From JBBDNV01 sp040877415 (lineage in GTDB: Bacteria; Planctomycetota; Planctomycetia; Pirellulales; PALSA-1355): a DNA stretch of 14,348 nt. This document shows, piece by piece, positions 7,745-14,276 of the stretch. Made by a program: the position numbers and the translations under genes. The notes under the pieces were generated by a model that saw only the letters and a program-made list of their open reading frames with translations, did not search any database and was not told the origin of the DNA. How positions within the stretch are numbered: position 1 is the first letter of the stretch; every line of letters starts with the position of its first letter. The stretch covers positions 1 to 14,348 of the forward strand of contig JBBDNV010000152.1 of NCBI GenBank assembly GCA_040877415.1. The letters run 5' to 3'.

Positions 7745-7763
7745 GGGACATTTTCATGTCACC
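7745..7763 (-). promoter_or_regulatory. Leader hairpin of dnaA with a GAAA tetraloop
   Basis: On the transcribed strand, GACAT-GAAA-ATGTC forms a 5-bp stem (7747-7751 with 7756-7760), extended by two G-C pairs across a bulged base. It begins only a few bases downstream of the predicted dnaA transcription start. The GAAA loop is of the stable GNRA type. It may protect the 5' end or affect expression; this is inference. Confidence 0.4.
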
Positions 7764-7773
7764 CGAGACGCCG

Positions 7774-7801
7774 ATTGTACGGTCGCTAGCGATGCTGTCA
7801 A
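7774..7801 (-). promoter_or_regulatory. Sigma-70-type promoter of dnaA
   Basis: On the minus strand a perfect -35 box TTGACA (7801-7796) is followed after 16 bp by TACAAT (7779-7774), one mismatch from the -10 consensus. Transcription should start near 7767, giving a leader of about 150 nt before the GTG at 7615. It is the best promoter match in the window. Confidence 0.8.
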
Positions 7802-8114
7802 AGGCCCCCACGTGAGTCGCATCGGCTGCGCGCTTTTCGCCGGCGTACGGATGCCGGAAATTGCCGGGAAATGTCCCGCCGCGCGGCGCAAAAGAATTGC
7901 GCGGAATATTTTTTCGCGCGCGTCGAGCGTCGTGGAGAATATGTTTGCTTGTGATCGCCGCCCGCGCGCGCGTCGCCAGCGCGCCGTCACAACTCGCAAG
8001 CGACACAAGACTTGTGAATGCACGTGAAAATCTCGCGCGCGCCAGTGCGCTCGCAGAACGTGGTTTTACCCGCGATAAACGCCCGCTTCGCGCCTGCTCG
8101 CTCGAAGCGCGCGC

Positions 8115-9029
8115 TCAAAACACGCGGAGAAATACGCTCCGGCGGTCCCACGCGATGAAACCGGCCGCCGCGTAGACGCCAATTGCCGGCGCATTGGCCG
8201 CGTCGACCGCCAATACCAGGCGTCCGCACCCCGCATTTCGCGCAAGCCATTGCGCGTGCCGCGCGATCGACAGGGCGAAACCGCGTCGGCGCATCTCGGG
8301 CACGACGCCCATGTAGGTCAGCTCCCAAGATTTGTTGTCCGCGTCCGGCGAAATCAGCAAACAACCGACGTCGGTTCCCTGGTGTCGCACCAAAAGCCAG
8401 CGGGCCGGGTCGAACGCGCCCGCGGCCTTGTATCCCGCCAGAACGTCGTCCACGTTGCGCACTCCGTCGATGGCCCGACAATCGAGCGAGCCGGCGTACG
8501 TTCGCTCGACCAATTGCGCGAGCCGCGGGTGCCGCTTGTGCGAATACGGCACGAATTCCAAGTGCGCGGCCGGGGGATTTTGGGGAAACGCGCCCGTCAC
8601 GCTCACCAGGTACAGCAAATCCGAAGCGTGCCGAAACCCGGCGGCGACGAGCAGCTCTCGGTCGGGGCCGTGATCGGTCGTCAAAAGCGCCTGCGCCAAC
8701 TGGACCCCCTGCGAGGGCAACGTTTCGACGACCCGCGCCAACAGGGCCCGTGCCGTCTCGGGCGGCTCGCCGGCGGCGACACGCCCAGGGGTCACGATGG
8801 CCGTTCTCCCCGCTTGAACAACGGCTCGCACGACCCCCACCATGCGCCGACCACGATAGGCCGCCCAAAGTCCCTCAATCGGTCCCTTTGCGCACTGTGC
8901 GCGGAACGTCGCAACGACTTGTGCGCGCCGGTCCGGGTCAAGCTCGGCAAACAAAAGCTCAACCGCCGTCGATGCGTCGCCGGGCTGGACGGGTTCGAAA
9001 CGCAATGCGTCGCGCTTTTGGGGCGTCAT
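8115..9029 (-). CDS. GNAT-family N-acetyltransferase with two acetyltransferase-like halves
   Basis: The 304-residue protein is about twice the length of a single GNAT domain. The C-terminal half is clearly a GNAT: LTYMGVVPEMRRRGFALSIA (238-257) is motif A with the acetyl-CoA pyrophosphate loop RRRGFA, and LAVDAANAPAIGVYAAAGF (273-291) is motif B, with the asparagine and tyrosine typical of the family. The N-terminal half (about 10-145) keeps the general pattern (ELLFAELDPDRR, then LWAAYRGRRMVGVV and LLVAAGFRHASDLLYLV) but has lost a clear acetyl-CoA loop, so it may be structural. This layout resembles tandem-GNAT enzymes such as mycothiol synthase; no particular acceptor is implied. I chose the ATG at 9029; a GTG at 9038 would add three residues. 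Its promoter region is shared with the divergent PDZ gene. Confidence 0.82.
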   Translation of the reverse strand: MTPQKRDALRFEPVQPGDASTAVELLFAELDPDRRAQVVATFRAQCAKGPIEGLWAAYRGRRMVGVVRAVVQAGRTAIVTPGRVAAGEPPETARALLARVVETLPSQGVQLAQALLTTDHGPDRELLVAAGFRHASDLLYLVSVTGAFPQNPPAAHLEFVPYSHKRHPRLAQLVERTYAGSLDCRAIDGVRNVDDVLAGYKAAGAFDPARWLLVRHQGTDVGCLLISPDADNKSWELTYMGVVPEMRRRGFALSIARHAQWLARNAGCGRLVLAVDAANAPAIGVYAAAGFIAWDRRSVFLRVF

Positions 9030-9044
9030 ATGGGGCACACGATT

Positions 9045-9071
9045 TTGCGAACGGCCGCGCCCTGTTATCCT
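9045..9071 (+). promoter_or_regulatory. Weak promoter candidate for the PDZ-protein gene
   Basis: TTGCGA (9045-9050) and TATCCT (9066-9071) are 15 bp apart, about 70 bp before the ATG at 9138. Both boxes are imperfect and the spacing is short. Confidence 0.3.
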
Positions 9072-9137
9072 TTAGAGTGCGGCGACCGGCCACCCCCAAC
9101 GCTTGCTGTTGGGAACTCCAAGCAAAGAGGTATCACG

Positions 9138-10103
9138 ATGAAAACCTTTGCGATCGCCTTGGCGGGCATGCTTGCTCTTGGGATCCTGGTCCAGCGCGCC
9201 TCGGCCCAACCTATTCTAAACCGCGTCGAGAGGTTTTTGCGCGATCAGGTCGACGCGGCAACCGAGTCGCCCCAACCGGCCGAGCCGGGTTATTTGGGAT
9301 TGATCGGCAACGACGACGCCGATGGCGGTCGTGGAGTGCGCGTGCTCGAGGTCTCCCCCGGCCACGCGGCAGCGCAAGCCGGCCTGCGAAAAGGCGACCT
9401 GATCACAACGATCGGCGGGCGGCCGATTCGCGCAATGGACGACATGGCCGGGGCCCTGGAAGGAAAGGCCGCGGGAGCGAAACTCTCGATGACCGTCACG
9501 CGCGAAGGAGCGCAGCAGGAATACACGGTCACCCTGGGGCGCCGTCCCGATGCGCCGCCCGCCCCAGAGCCGCGCCCGCGTTTGGGCGTGCGCAGCGTGC
9601 CGGTCAGCGAAGCCGTTCGGCGGCAGAATAGTCTGGACGCCGCCCGGGGCGCGCACGTCATCTCGGTCGTCGTCGGTTCGCCCGCCGAACGCGCTGGCAT
9701 TCCGCTGGGCGCCATCATCACCGCCATCGACGCGACGCCCATCAACACGCCCGATGAGTTGGCCGCGGCGATTGGCGGCGCCAAGACGAGCCAGGTCGAG
9801 TTGACGTATCTCGATCGCGGCCGGTCGGTCCGCAAAAAAGTTTCGCTCGCCATGCCGTTGGCAGCCCGCGAGCCACCGCAACGCGAAGTTCGCGCCCGGC
9901 CGCCGCTCGCCGAGGCTCCCGGTCCTGCGGACGCCAAATCGCCTGCTGCGGCTGAGCCGGTGGTCGAAAATCCGGCGCTCGACGAGGACGACCGCGTGAC
10001 GACGCTCGAGCGTCGGCTCGAGCAGTTGGAAGCGCGGATCAAAACGCTCGAAGCCGAGTTGGCAAAACAAAAGACGCCCGACGCCGCGGCGGAGCAGAAA
10101 TAA
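9138..10103 (+). CDS. Secreted protein with two PDZ domains and a C-terminal coiled coil
   Basis: The 321-residue protein has a signal peptide (MKTFAIALAGMLALGILVQRASA, written here as residues 1-23, with cleavage after ASA). PDZ domain 1 spans about 51-134 (YLGLIG, VLEVSPGHAAAQAGLRKGD, LITTIGGRPI). PDZ domain 2 spans about 148-238 (RLGVRSVPV, VVVGSPAERAGIPLGAIITAI). A Pro/Ala-rich linker and a heptad-patterned helix (LERRLEQLEARIKTLEAELAK, residues 290-310) follow, suggesting oligomerisation. There is no trypsin-like or S41 protease domain, so it is a PDZ-only scaffold or adaptor outside the cytoplasm rather than an HtrA protease. The start at 9138 is fixed by AAAGAGG at 9124-9130, seven bases upstream. 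The frame is open far upstream (to 8250), but there it is antisense to the acetyltransferase gene and not credible. Confidence 0.88.
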   Translation: MKTFAIALAGMLALGILVQRASAQPILNRVERFLRDQVDAATESPQPAEPGYLGLIGNDDADGGRGVRVLEVSPGHAAAQAGLRKGDLITTIGGRPIRAMDDMAGALEGKAAGAKLSMTVTREGAQQEYTVTLGRRPDAPPAPEPRPRLGVRSVPVSEAVRRQNSLDAARGAHVISVVVGSPAERAGIPLGAIITAIDATPINTPDELAAAIGGAKTSQVELTYLDRGRSVRKKVSLAMPLAAREPPQREVRARPPLAEAPGPADAKSPAAAEPVVENPALDEDDRVTTLERRLEQLEARIKTLEAELAKQKTPDAAAEQK

Positions 10104-10129
10104 GTAGTCGGTTACCGGCCGATCTTCGG

Positions 10130-10162
10130 GCGCCGGGTGCCGGGGTGCAGTCCACCCGGCGC
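10130..10162. terminator. Stem-loop downstream of the PDZ-protein gene
   Basis: GCGCCGGGTG (10130-10139) and CACCCGGCGC (10153-10162) form a perfect 10-bp stem with a 13-nt loop, 27 bp after the stop codon. A short T-containing stretch follows (GTATTCGTTT). It is a plausible terminator between convergent genes. Confidence 0.55.
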
Positions 10163-10287
10163 GTATTCGTTTAGCCCGGACTTCGGTGAGCTCAGTCGAA
10201 CCGAGCCATCGGCGACGGGCAATGAACATCCCGGCGACCCCGGATAATGCGTCCGGCCATTGGCCGGGTGCGTTGAGCAATGCCGTC

Positions 10288-10307
10288 CGCGATCCAGCCA
10301 GATCGCG
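10288..10307 (-). terminator. Stem-loop abutting the stop of the 217-residue protein gene
   Basis: CGCGATC (10288-10294) and GATCGCG (10301-10307) form a 7-bp stem with a 6-nt loop, starting immediately after the TAG stop on the minus strand. A second palindrome, CCGGCCATTGGCCGG, lies at 10253-10267. Neither has a U-tract. Confidence 0.4.
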
Positions 10308-10961
10308 CTACGGGCGATTCATCGCCAGCTCCACTTGAAAGCGCGTGTGCGGCTGCGACGCTCGCAGCACCCGCGACGTGCGAATCCGCAGTTCGCTGGT
10401 CGGCTTGCCGTTCCATTTCACCTGATACAAAAGCAGGCTCGGATCGCCGGTCGGCTGCTGAACGAAGCCGTAACGCCCCGTCACCAGCCCGATGAGCTTG
10501 TGCGGATTGCCGGTCGTGCCGCGGAAATGGATCAGCTTGACGCGCTCGTTCCTGTCAAAGTAATAGGTCAGCGAACCGGCCACGTCGTCTTCGCCCGTTC
10601 CGGTCACCAGCGGCATGCGATAGCCTTGCAGCCCGGGCTCGGCCAATCCGACGGTCACGCGCGGCCAGCGCGACATGACCCACGACGGCGAGCCGTCGAA
10701 ATTCAGCACTTCGGCCAGATTGTACCGGCCGTAACCCTCGACCGGTCCTTGTATGCCCCGCGATCCCGGCAGCGCGAAATCACCGCCGAACGACGACAGT
10801 TGGCTTCCCGCCGCGCCCGCGGCAAACTTTCCGTCGGCGGAATTCGCTGAAGTCGACCTTCGCGAAGCGAGCGACTTCCACCAATCGGAAGACACCGACA
10901 ACATGTACGGCACTCCCACGGCGCCAATCATCACGGTGAGAAACAAAAATCGCTTGAACAT
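10308..10961 (-). CDS. Membrane-anchored or exported protein of unknown function
   Basis: From the ATG at 10961 the protein has 217 residues. It opens with a positively charged start and one hydrophobic segment (KRFLFLTVMIGAVGVPYMLS, residues 3-22), a signal anchor or signal peptide, followed by DWWKSLAS. After a Ser/Gly-rich spacer, the domain from about 74 to 215 contains YNLAEVLNFDGSPSWVMSRWPR, LQGYRMPLVTGTGEDDVAGSLTYYFD and LIHFRGTTGNPHKLIGLVTGRYGF (positions about 80-166; each shown in parts). I recognise the pattern as a planctomycete family of unknown function, possibly DUF6690, but that number is from memory. Alternative starts at 10997 and 11003 would add 12-14 residues before the hydrophobic segment; no Shine-Dalgarno site decides. 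The frame stays open to 11243, but that part overlaps another gene. It lies 161 bp downstream of the next leftward gene and may be co-transcribed. Confidence 0.72.
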   Translation of the reverse strand: MFKRFLFLTVMIGAVGVPYMLSVSSDWWKSLASRRSTSANSADGKFAAGAAGSQLSSFGGDFALPGSRGIQGPVEGYGRYNLAEVLNFDGSPSWVMSRWPRVTVGLAEPGLQGYRMPLVTGTGEDDVAGSLTYYFDRNERVKLIHFRGTTGNPHKLIGLVTGRYGFVQQPTGDPSLLLYQVKWNGKPTSELRIRTSRVLRASQPHTRFQVELAMNRP

Positions 10962-11122
10962 CGCTTGCACGTTTCCGTCGAACCCTTGGTCGCTCATCCC
11001 CATAGATCGGCGCTTCGGGCGGCCCGGCTTGCTTTGCCGCTGGGGCAAGCGCGGCAGATTGCCCGACGCAACAAACCCCTTTTGGGCTTCCAACCGGCAC
11101 AACCGCCATGCACGGCCGGCTG

Positions 11123-11719
11123 CTACGGCCCGATCGCGCGCGAAGCGATGGCCAAGGCCGCCAGCGCCACCAGTCCGGCGACAAATGGCGCCCATACGAC
11201 CAGCAGATTGGTTAGCGTCCGTGAATCGGACCGTTTGGCCCAATCGCGGCCGCCACGCGTCGCTCGGGCGTACGGCCTTTGTTCGCCCTCGCGTGCCGCG
11301 CTCTTCGGGTCGCCGGCCAGCACGTCGGCAATCGCGTCGACTCGGGTATCCAACAGCGCGGCCGCGTATTCCTGATCGCTGAAATAAGCCGCCCGCTCCT
11401 GACCCATTTCAATCCCCAGCGATTGCACCATGTGCTCCACTTTTTCGCTCGAGTAGCGCCGCTTGAGCTGTTTAAGATAGACCTGAAAGGGCTCGGTCGA
11501 AAGCGCCTCGGTGATCGTCGGCCACCGGCGCACCAGGTGCTGCGCGTTCTGCGCCAGAATCTTGTGGCGGCACAGGGCGGCGATTTCCACCAGGCCCATG
11601 GCCTCGGCCTGCACCCCGGCCAAGACCAGCAGCTTGACGTGCACCATCGGCTGCCTGCGCAATTGACTGGCGCGAGCCAGGTGCAGATACATTCCCAGCA
11701 GTCGGTCCGCTTCGGCCAT
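11123..11719 (-). CDS. Small tail-anchored protein of unknown function
   Basis: The product has 198 residues. Most of it (1-165) is helical and charged, with segments such as RQPMVHVKLLVLAGVQAEAM and HKILAQNAQHLVRRWPTI, and EYAAALLDTRVDAIADVLAGD near residue 125. It has no signal peptide. A single C-terminal hydrophobic helix (NLLVVWAPFVAGLVALAALA, about 170-191) suggests a tail anchor with the main domain in the cytoplasm. I do not recognise a catalytic motif. It is followed on the same strand by the gene for another membrane-anchored protein. Both fit a small planctomycete-type pair, although the 161-bp gap leaves joint transcription open. The ATG at 11719 has no close Shine-Dalgarno site. 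Confidence 0.7.
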   Translation of the reverse strand: MAEADRLLGMYLHLARASQLRRQPMVHVKLLVLAGVQAEAMGLVEIAALCRHKILAQNAQHLVRRWPTITEALSTEPFQVYLKQLKRRYSSEKVEHMVQSLGIEMGQERAAYFSDQEYAAALLDTRVDAIADVLAGDPKSAAREGEQRPYARATRGGRDWAKRSDSRTLTNLLVVWAPFVAGLVALAALAIASRAIGP

Positions 11720-11741
11720 GATTGGTTTTGTCCGGCGGTGC

Positions 11742-11750
11742 TTCCCTTTG
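11742..11750 (+). repeat. Left copy of the 9-bp direct repeat (target duplication)
   Basis: TTCCCTTTG abuts the left end of the inverted-repeat element. The base before it, C, also precedes the right copy, but there it belongs to the element end. Confidence 0.65.
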
Positions 11751-11858
11751 GTGTGTGGCCAGTTTCTATGGCGTGAGTAGCTGGATTCGCAAGAATTCAG
11801 CCTGAATCATCTGAGTTCTTGCGAACTCAGCTACCTGCCAGAATTCCTTGCCACACAC
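11751..11858. mobile_element. 108-bp MITE-like inverted-repeat element with 9-bp target duplication
   Basis: The element ends in GTGTGTGGC (11751-11759) and its exact complement GCCACACAC (11850-11858). Immediately outside, TTCCCTTTG occurs as an exact direct repeat (11742-11750 and 11859-11867), as expected of a target-site duplication. Inside, 24-nt arms (11777-11800 and 11811-11834) pair with three mismatches around a 10-nt loop; their core is TTCGCAAGAA. It has no coding capacity. It sits between divergent genes at 11719 and 11971. Mobility by a transposase supplied elsewhere is inferred from the ends and the duplication. Confidence 0.7.
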
Positions 11859-11867
11859 TTCCCTTTG
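11859..11867 (+). repeat. Right copy of the 9-bp direct repeat (target duplication)
   Basis: TTCCCTTTG abuts the right end of the inverted-repeat element and is identical to the copy at 11742-11750. Confidence 0.65.
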
Positions 11868-11970
11868 CGCATGCTTGCCGCGCGCCGGCCGATATGGTAA
11901 TCATCGAGCCACCGGCGACAAGTTCAAGGCCAAACTGGAAAACGCCCCGGCATCGAGCCGCCGAAACGTC

Positions 11971-13188
11971 ATGCCCGACCCAGCAATTGCCCGTTTGCCG
12001 GCCGACTCGCTCGACGACTATCGTTGGCTCACCGGCCCCGAGGGCGCCGATTGGCTCGCGCGTGCCCGCGCGCTCGACGGCGAGCTGACCGCGAAAGCCG
12101 CCCGTCTGCGCGCCCGTTTGCCCCCGTCACGCGCGAGCCTGGTGCTCAAGCAGATCGAGCTGCGCCGCCGGGCCCGCGAAAAATTCACGGCCGCCGACTC
12201 GATGTTTTTTACCGCCCGGGGACTTGAGCAAGCGACCGATGAAGTCGTCGCCCTCTACAAGGCCGCGCGGATGCCGCCGGGCAAGCGCGTGTTCGATCTG
12301 TGCGCTGGTATCGGCGGTGATCTGGTGGCGCTGGCGCGCCATTGCGAGACGATCGGCACGGATCGCGATCCGGTGTGTGCCACGATCGCCGCAGCCAACG
12401 CCCGCGCGCTATTGGAACCCGCGCGCCAGCCCAAGATCACCCTGGGCGAGGCGGCCGAAGCCGATCTGGCCGGGTGCCACGCCTGGCACATCGACCCCGA
12501 TCGCCGCCCGCGCGGCAAGCGCACCACGCGCGTCGACCTGCACGACCCGGCTACCGCAGTGATCGACGGGCTTCTGGCCCAAAACCCGCACGCGGCCGTC
12601 AAGCTGGCGCCGGCTGCCGAGCTGCCCGACCATTGGACCGAGCAAGCCGAATTGGAATGGATCGGCCGCGCGCGCGGCTGCCGGCAGCTCGTGGCCTGGT
12701 TTGGCACGTTGGCCCAAGAGGCCGGCCGGCGGCGCGCGACGATTCTGGGCCCAAGCGCCGAACAAGTGCGCACGCTTGTCGGGCGCGCGGACCAGAACGT
12801 GCCCGTGGCCCCGCGCATCGAGCGGTACCTGTTCGAGCCCGACGCCGCCGTGCTGGCCGCCAAACTCGAGGCGGCGCTGGCCGCCGAGCACGACCTGGCG
12901 GCCATTTCCTCCGGCGTCGCCTATTGGACCGGTCCCGCCGCGATTGCCGATCGCGCGTTGGCCTGTTTCGAGATCGACGAAGTGCTGCCGCTGGACGTCA
13001 AGCGGCTGGGCGCACTGCTCCGCGCGCGCGGCATCGGCCGGCTGGAAATCAAGGTGCGCTCGGTCGATCAAGACCCCGGCCAATTGCGCCGCCGTTTGCG
13101 CGTGGTCGGCGACCGTGAAGCGACGCTGCTGGTGACCCGCATCGAGAAGCGCGTCATGGCCATTCTCGCCCGGCGAACGGCGAACTGA
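11971..13188 (+). CDS. SAM-dependent methyltransferase with THUMP-like C-terminal domain
   Basis: From the ATG at 11971 the protein has 405 residues. The N-terminal part (1-100) is helical. Residues 107-117 (VFDLCAGIGGD) form the SAM-binding glycine motif and D131 in GTDRDP fits the acidic residue that binds the ribose. IDPDRRPRGKR (174-184) corresponds to the DPxRR-type motif IV of this family. Residues about 283-392 (RYLFEPDAAVLAAKLEA, then GIGRLEIKVRSVDQDPGQLRRRL) match the THUMP-like domain often attached to such methyltransferases. The family is related to RNA-modifying enzymes, so an RNA substrate is likely but unproven. The protein is cytosolic. The frame is open back to an ATG at 11848, but that would run into the right end of the inverted-repeat element, so I prefer 11971. 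A weak TATGGT at 11893-11898 might be a -10 box. It converges on the next gene with a 37-bp gap. Confidence 0.87.
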   Translation: MPDPAIARLPADSLDDYRWLTGPEGADWLARARALDGELTAKAARLRARLPPSRASLVLKQIELRRRAREKFTAADSMFFTARGLEQATDEVVALYKAARMPPGKRVFDLCAGIGGDLVALARHCETIGTDRDPVCATIAAANARALLEPARQPKITLGEAAEADLAGCHAWHIDPDRRPRGKRTTRVDLHDPATAVIDGLLAQNPHAAVKLAPAAELPDHWTEQAELEWIGRARGCRQLVAWFGTLAQEAGRRRATILGPSAEQVRTLVGRADQNVPVAPRIERYLFEPDAAVLAAKLEAALAAEHDLAAISSGVAYWTGPAAIADRALACFEIDEVLPLDVKRLGALLRARGIGRLEIKVRSVDQDPGQLRRRLRVVGDREATLLVTRIEKRVMAILARRTAN

Positions 13189-13225
13189 CCCCTCGCCGTC
13201 GGTGTGCCACCTGCGATCGGACGGC

Positions 13226-14239
13226 TCACTTCTTGCTGCGTCGGGCCGTCTCGTGGGCGGGCGGCATCAGCTTCTCGGTGAAGCGCGTGACGTAGTGCAT
13301 GCTGCTGGCCGCGCCGCTGAATCCGATCACGTGGCGATCCAAGTCGAGTTGCTGCGAAAGCACCCGGCCGGCGCCGAGGTCGAACTCGACCGTGCCCTGC
13401 GAAAGCCGCTGGATGAGCTGGGCTTCGATCGCCGGGTCGTGTACCGGCGTGAGAATCTGCGAATCGACCCGGATCGTGGCCACCCCGTCGGCGACCTTCT
13501 CCAGCGTGAACTTCTGCCGCGTTTGAATCTTCTTGACCGAGCCGTCCTTGTGCGTCACTTCGATTTCCAACGGGCTCGACCAGCTTTCGCCGAGCGTGAT
13601 CGGATGATCCGCCAGCGGCATCGTCATCTGCGTGGAAACGCCCATCGGCTGATCGCGGTGCTCTTTCCGCTTGATGATCGTGCCGCGCTGGTCCATCGTC
13701 ACCGTCGACAGCGGCACGCCCACGGCTTCGGCCGCTTGTTCATAGCCGGGCGGAACCTCGGCGTCTGTGTCGCTGTTATAGCGGACTTCCTTGCGGCCGG
13801 TCGTGCGCTGCCACATGTCGATGCGCGTGACCATGTGGTCGAATGTCACCGTGCCCTGGTTGGTCACGTCCTTGACTTTCCACACTTTGACCGAGCGGCT
13901 TTGCGACTCGGCCGTCTGCGTCGTGCCCTGGATGGTCGTTTGCACTTTGGCCTGGTGCACCACCTCGGTCTCGACCGTTTCGCCGGGCGTGAACTTGTAC
14001 TTCAAGTCGAACTTGAGCGTTGGCCGCGTGTCAGCCAACCCTTCGTCGCCGTTTTGCGCCGCCTCTCCCTCTCCCCTTGCGGGAGAGGGCCGGGGTGAGG
14101 GGTCTTCCGCCTGGGGTGAGGCTTCTTCCGCCCTTGCTGAAGGTTCTTCCGCCCGTGGCAACGGCTCGTCGGCCGCCCCGCTCGCCGCGCAAGCCATGAG
14201 ACACGCCAACACTAGGGCAGGGCAGACGTGTTTCGACAT
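13226..14239 (-). CDS. Secreted protein of unknown function with a repeat-derived insertion
   Basis: The 337-residue protein starts with a signal peptide (CPALVLACLMACAASGAA, residues 6-23). Next come three degenerate 7-residue repeats (PRAEEPS, ARAEEAS, PQAEDPS, residues 28-48), then PRPSPARGEGE (49-59), which is a translated palindromic DNA repeat. The mature domain (about 72-330) is beta-rich and polar: KFDLKYKFTPGETVETEVVH, TIQGTTQTAESQSRSVKVW and ITLGESWSSPLEIEVTHKDG, with further strands to LTPVHDPAIEAQLIQRL. I know similar planctomycete proteins only as uncharacterised exported proteins. There is no catalytic motif. The start is supported by AAAGGA at 14247-14252, seven bases before the ATG. 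Upstream lies a heptamer array that runs off the window. Confidence 0.8.
   Translation of the reverse strand: MSKHVCPALVLACLMACAASGAADEPLPRAEEPSARAEEASPQAEDPSPRPSPARGEGEAAQNGDEGLADTRPTLKFDLKYKFTPGETVETEVVHQAKVQTTIQGTTQTAESQSRSVKVWKVKDVTNQGTVTFDHMVTRIDMWQRTTGRKEVRYNSDTDAEVPPGYEQAAEAVGVPLSTVTMDQRGTIIKRKEHRDQPMGVSTQMTMPLADHPITLGESWSSPLEIEVTHKDGSVKKIQTRQKFTLEKVADGVATIRVDSQILTPVHDPAIEAQLIQRLSQGTVEFDLGAGRVLSQQLDLDRHVIGFSGAASSMHYVTRFTEKLMPPAHETARRSKK
14067..14089. repeat. Palindromic repeat translated within the secreted protein
   Basis: CCCTCTCCC (14067-14075) and GGGAGAGGG (14081-14089) are perfect complements with a 5-nt loop, followed by CCGGGGTGAGGGG. This resembles a widespread bacterial intergenic repeat whose translation gives SPRPSPARGEGE-like peptides. 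Here it is in frame and free of stops. Confidence 0.7.
14096..14158 (-). repeat. Three 21-bp tandem repeats coding for a 7-residue motif
   Basis: The sequence TCTTCCG recurs at 14103, 14124 and 14145 on the plus strand, a 21-bp period. It codes for three acidic 7-residue units in the linker after the signal peptide. Confidence 0.7.
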
Positions 14240-14276
14240 CCTCGCATCCTTTCGAGTGATTGAAGAGAAGACAGAA

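Larger units (their letters stand above)
7616..8114. other. Gene-free stretch upstream of dnaA
   Basis: About 500 bp carry no convincing gene. The part near dnaA is its leader and promoter. Further right are small palindromes: GCGCAA/TTGCGC (7886-7891 and 7897-7902) and CACAAG-A-CTTGTG (about 8004-8016). There is one AT-rich patch (GAATATTTTTT, about 7904-7914) and runs of alternating CG (about 7915-7921, 7963-7972 and 8034-8041). I searched both strands by eye for DnaA boxes (TTATCCACA-like) and found no cluster, so I do not call an origin here. Confidence 0.5.

Noticed and set aside
7616..8114. Replication origin next to dnaA
   Set aside because: No cluster of TTATCCACA-like boxes on either strand and only one short AT-rich patch. 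The best match, GCATTCACA near 8014-8022 on the minus strand, agrees at only six of nine bases.
8250..9137. Long open frame that would extend the PDZ protein by about 296 residues
   Set aside because: It is antisense to the acetyltransferase gene and places non-secretory sequence before a clear signal peptide. A good ribosome-binding site precedes 9138.
10182..10200. Imperfect palindrome around TGAGCTCA with TTCG/CGAA flanks
   Set aside because: The arms do not pair without bulges. It resembles a repeat remnant but is too weak to call.
10962..11243. N-terminal extension of the 217-residue protein
   Set aside because: The extension overlaps the upstream gene at 11123 and is Arg/Gly-rich shadow sequence, while the hydrophobic segment starts right after the ATG at 10961.
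11848..11970. Longer N-terminus of the methyltransferase
   Set aside because: It would start inside the right end of the inverted-repeat element, and the added residues do not look like the family.
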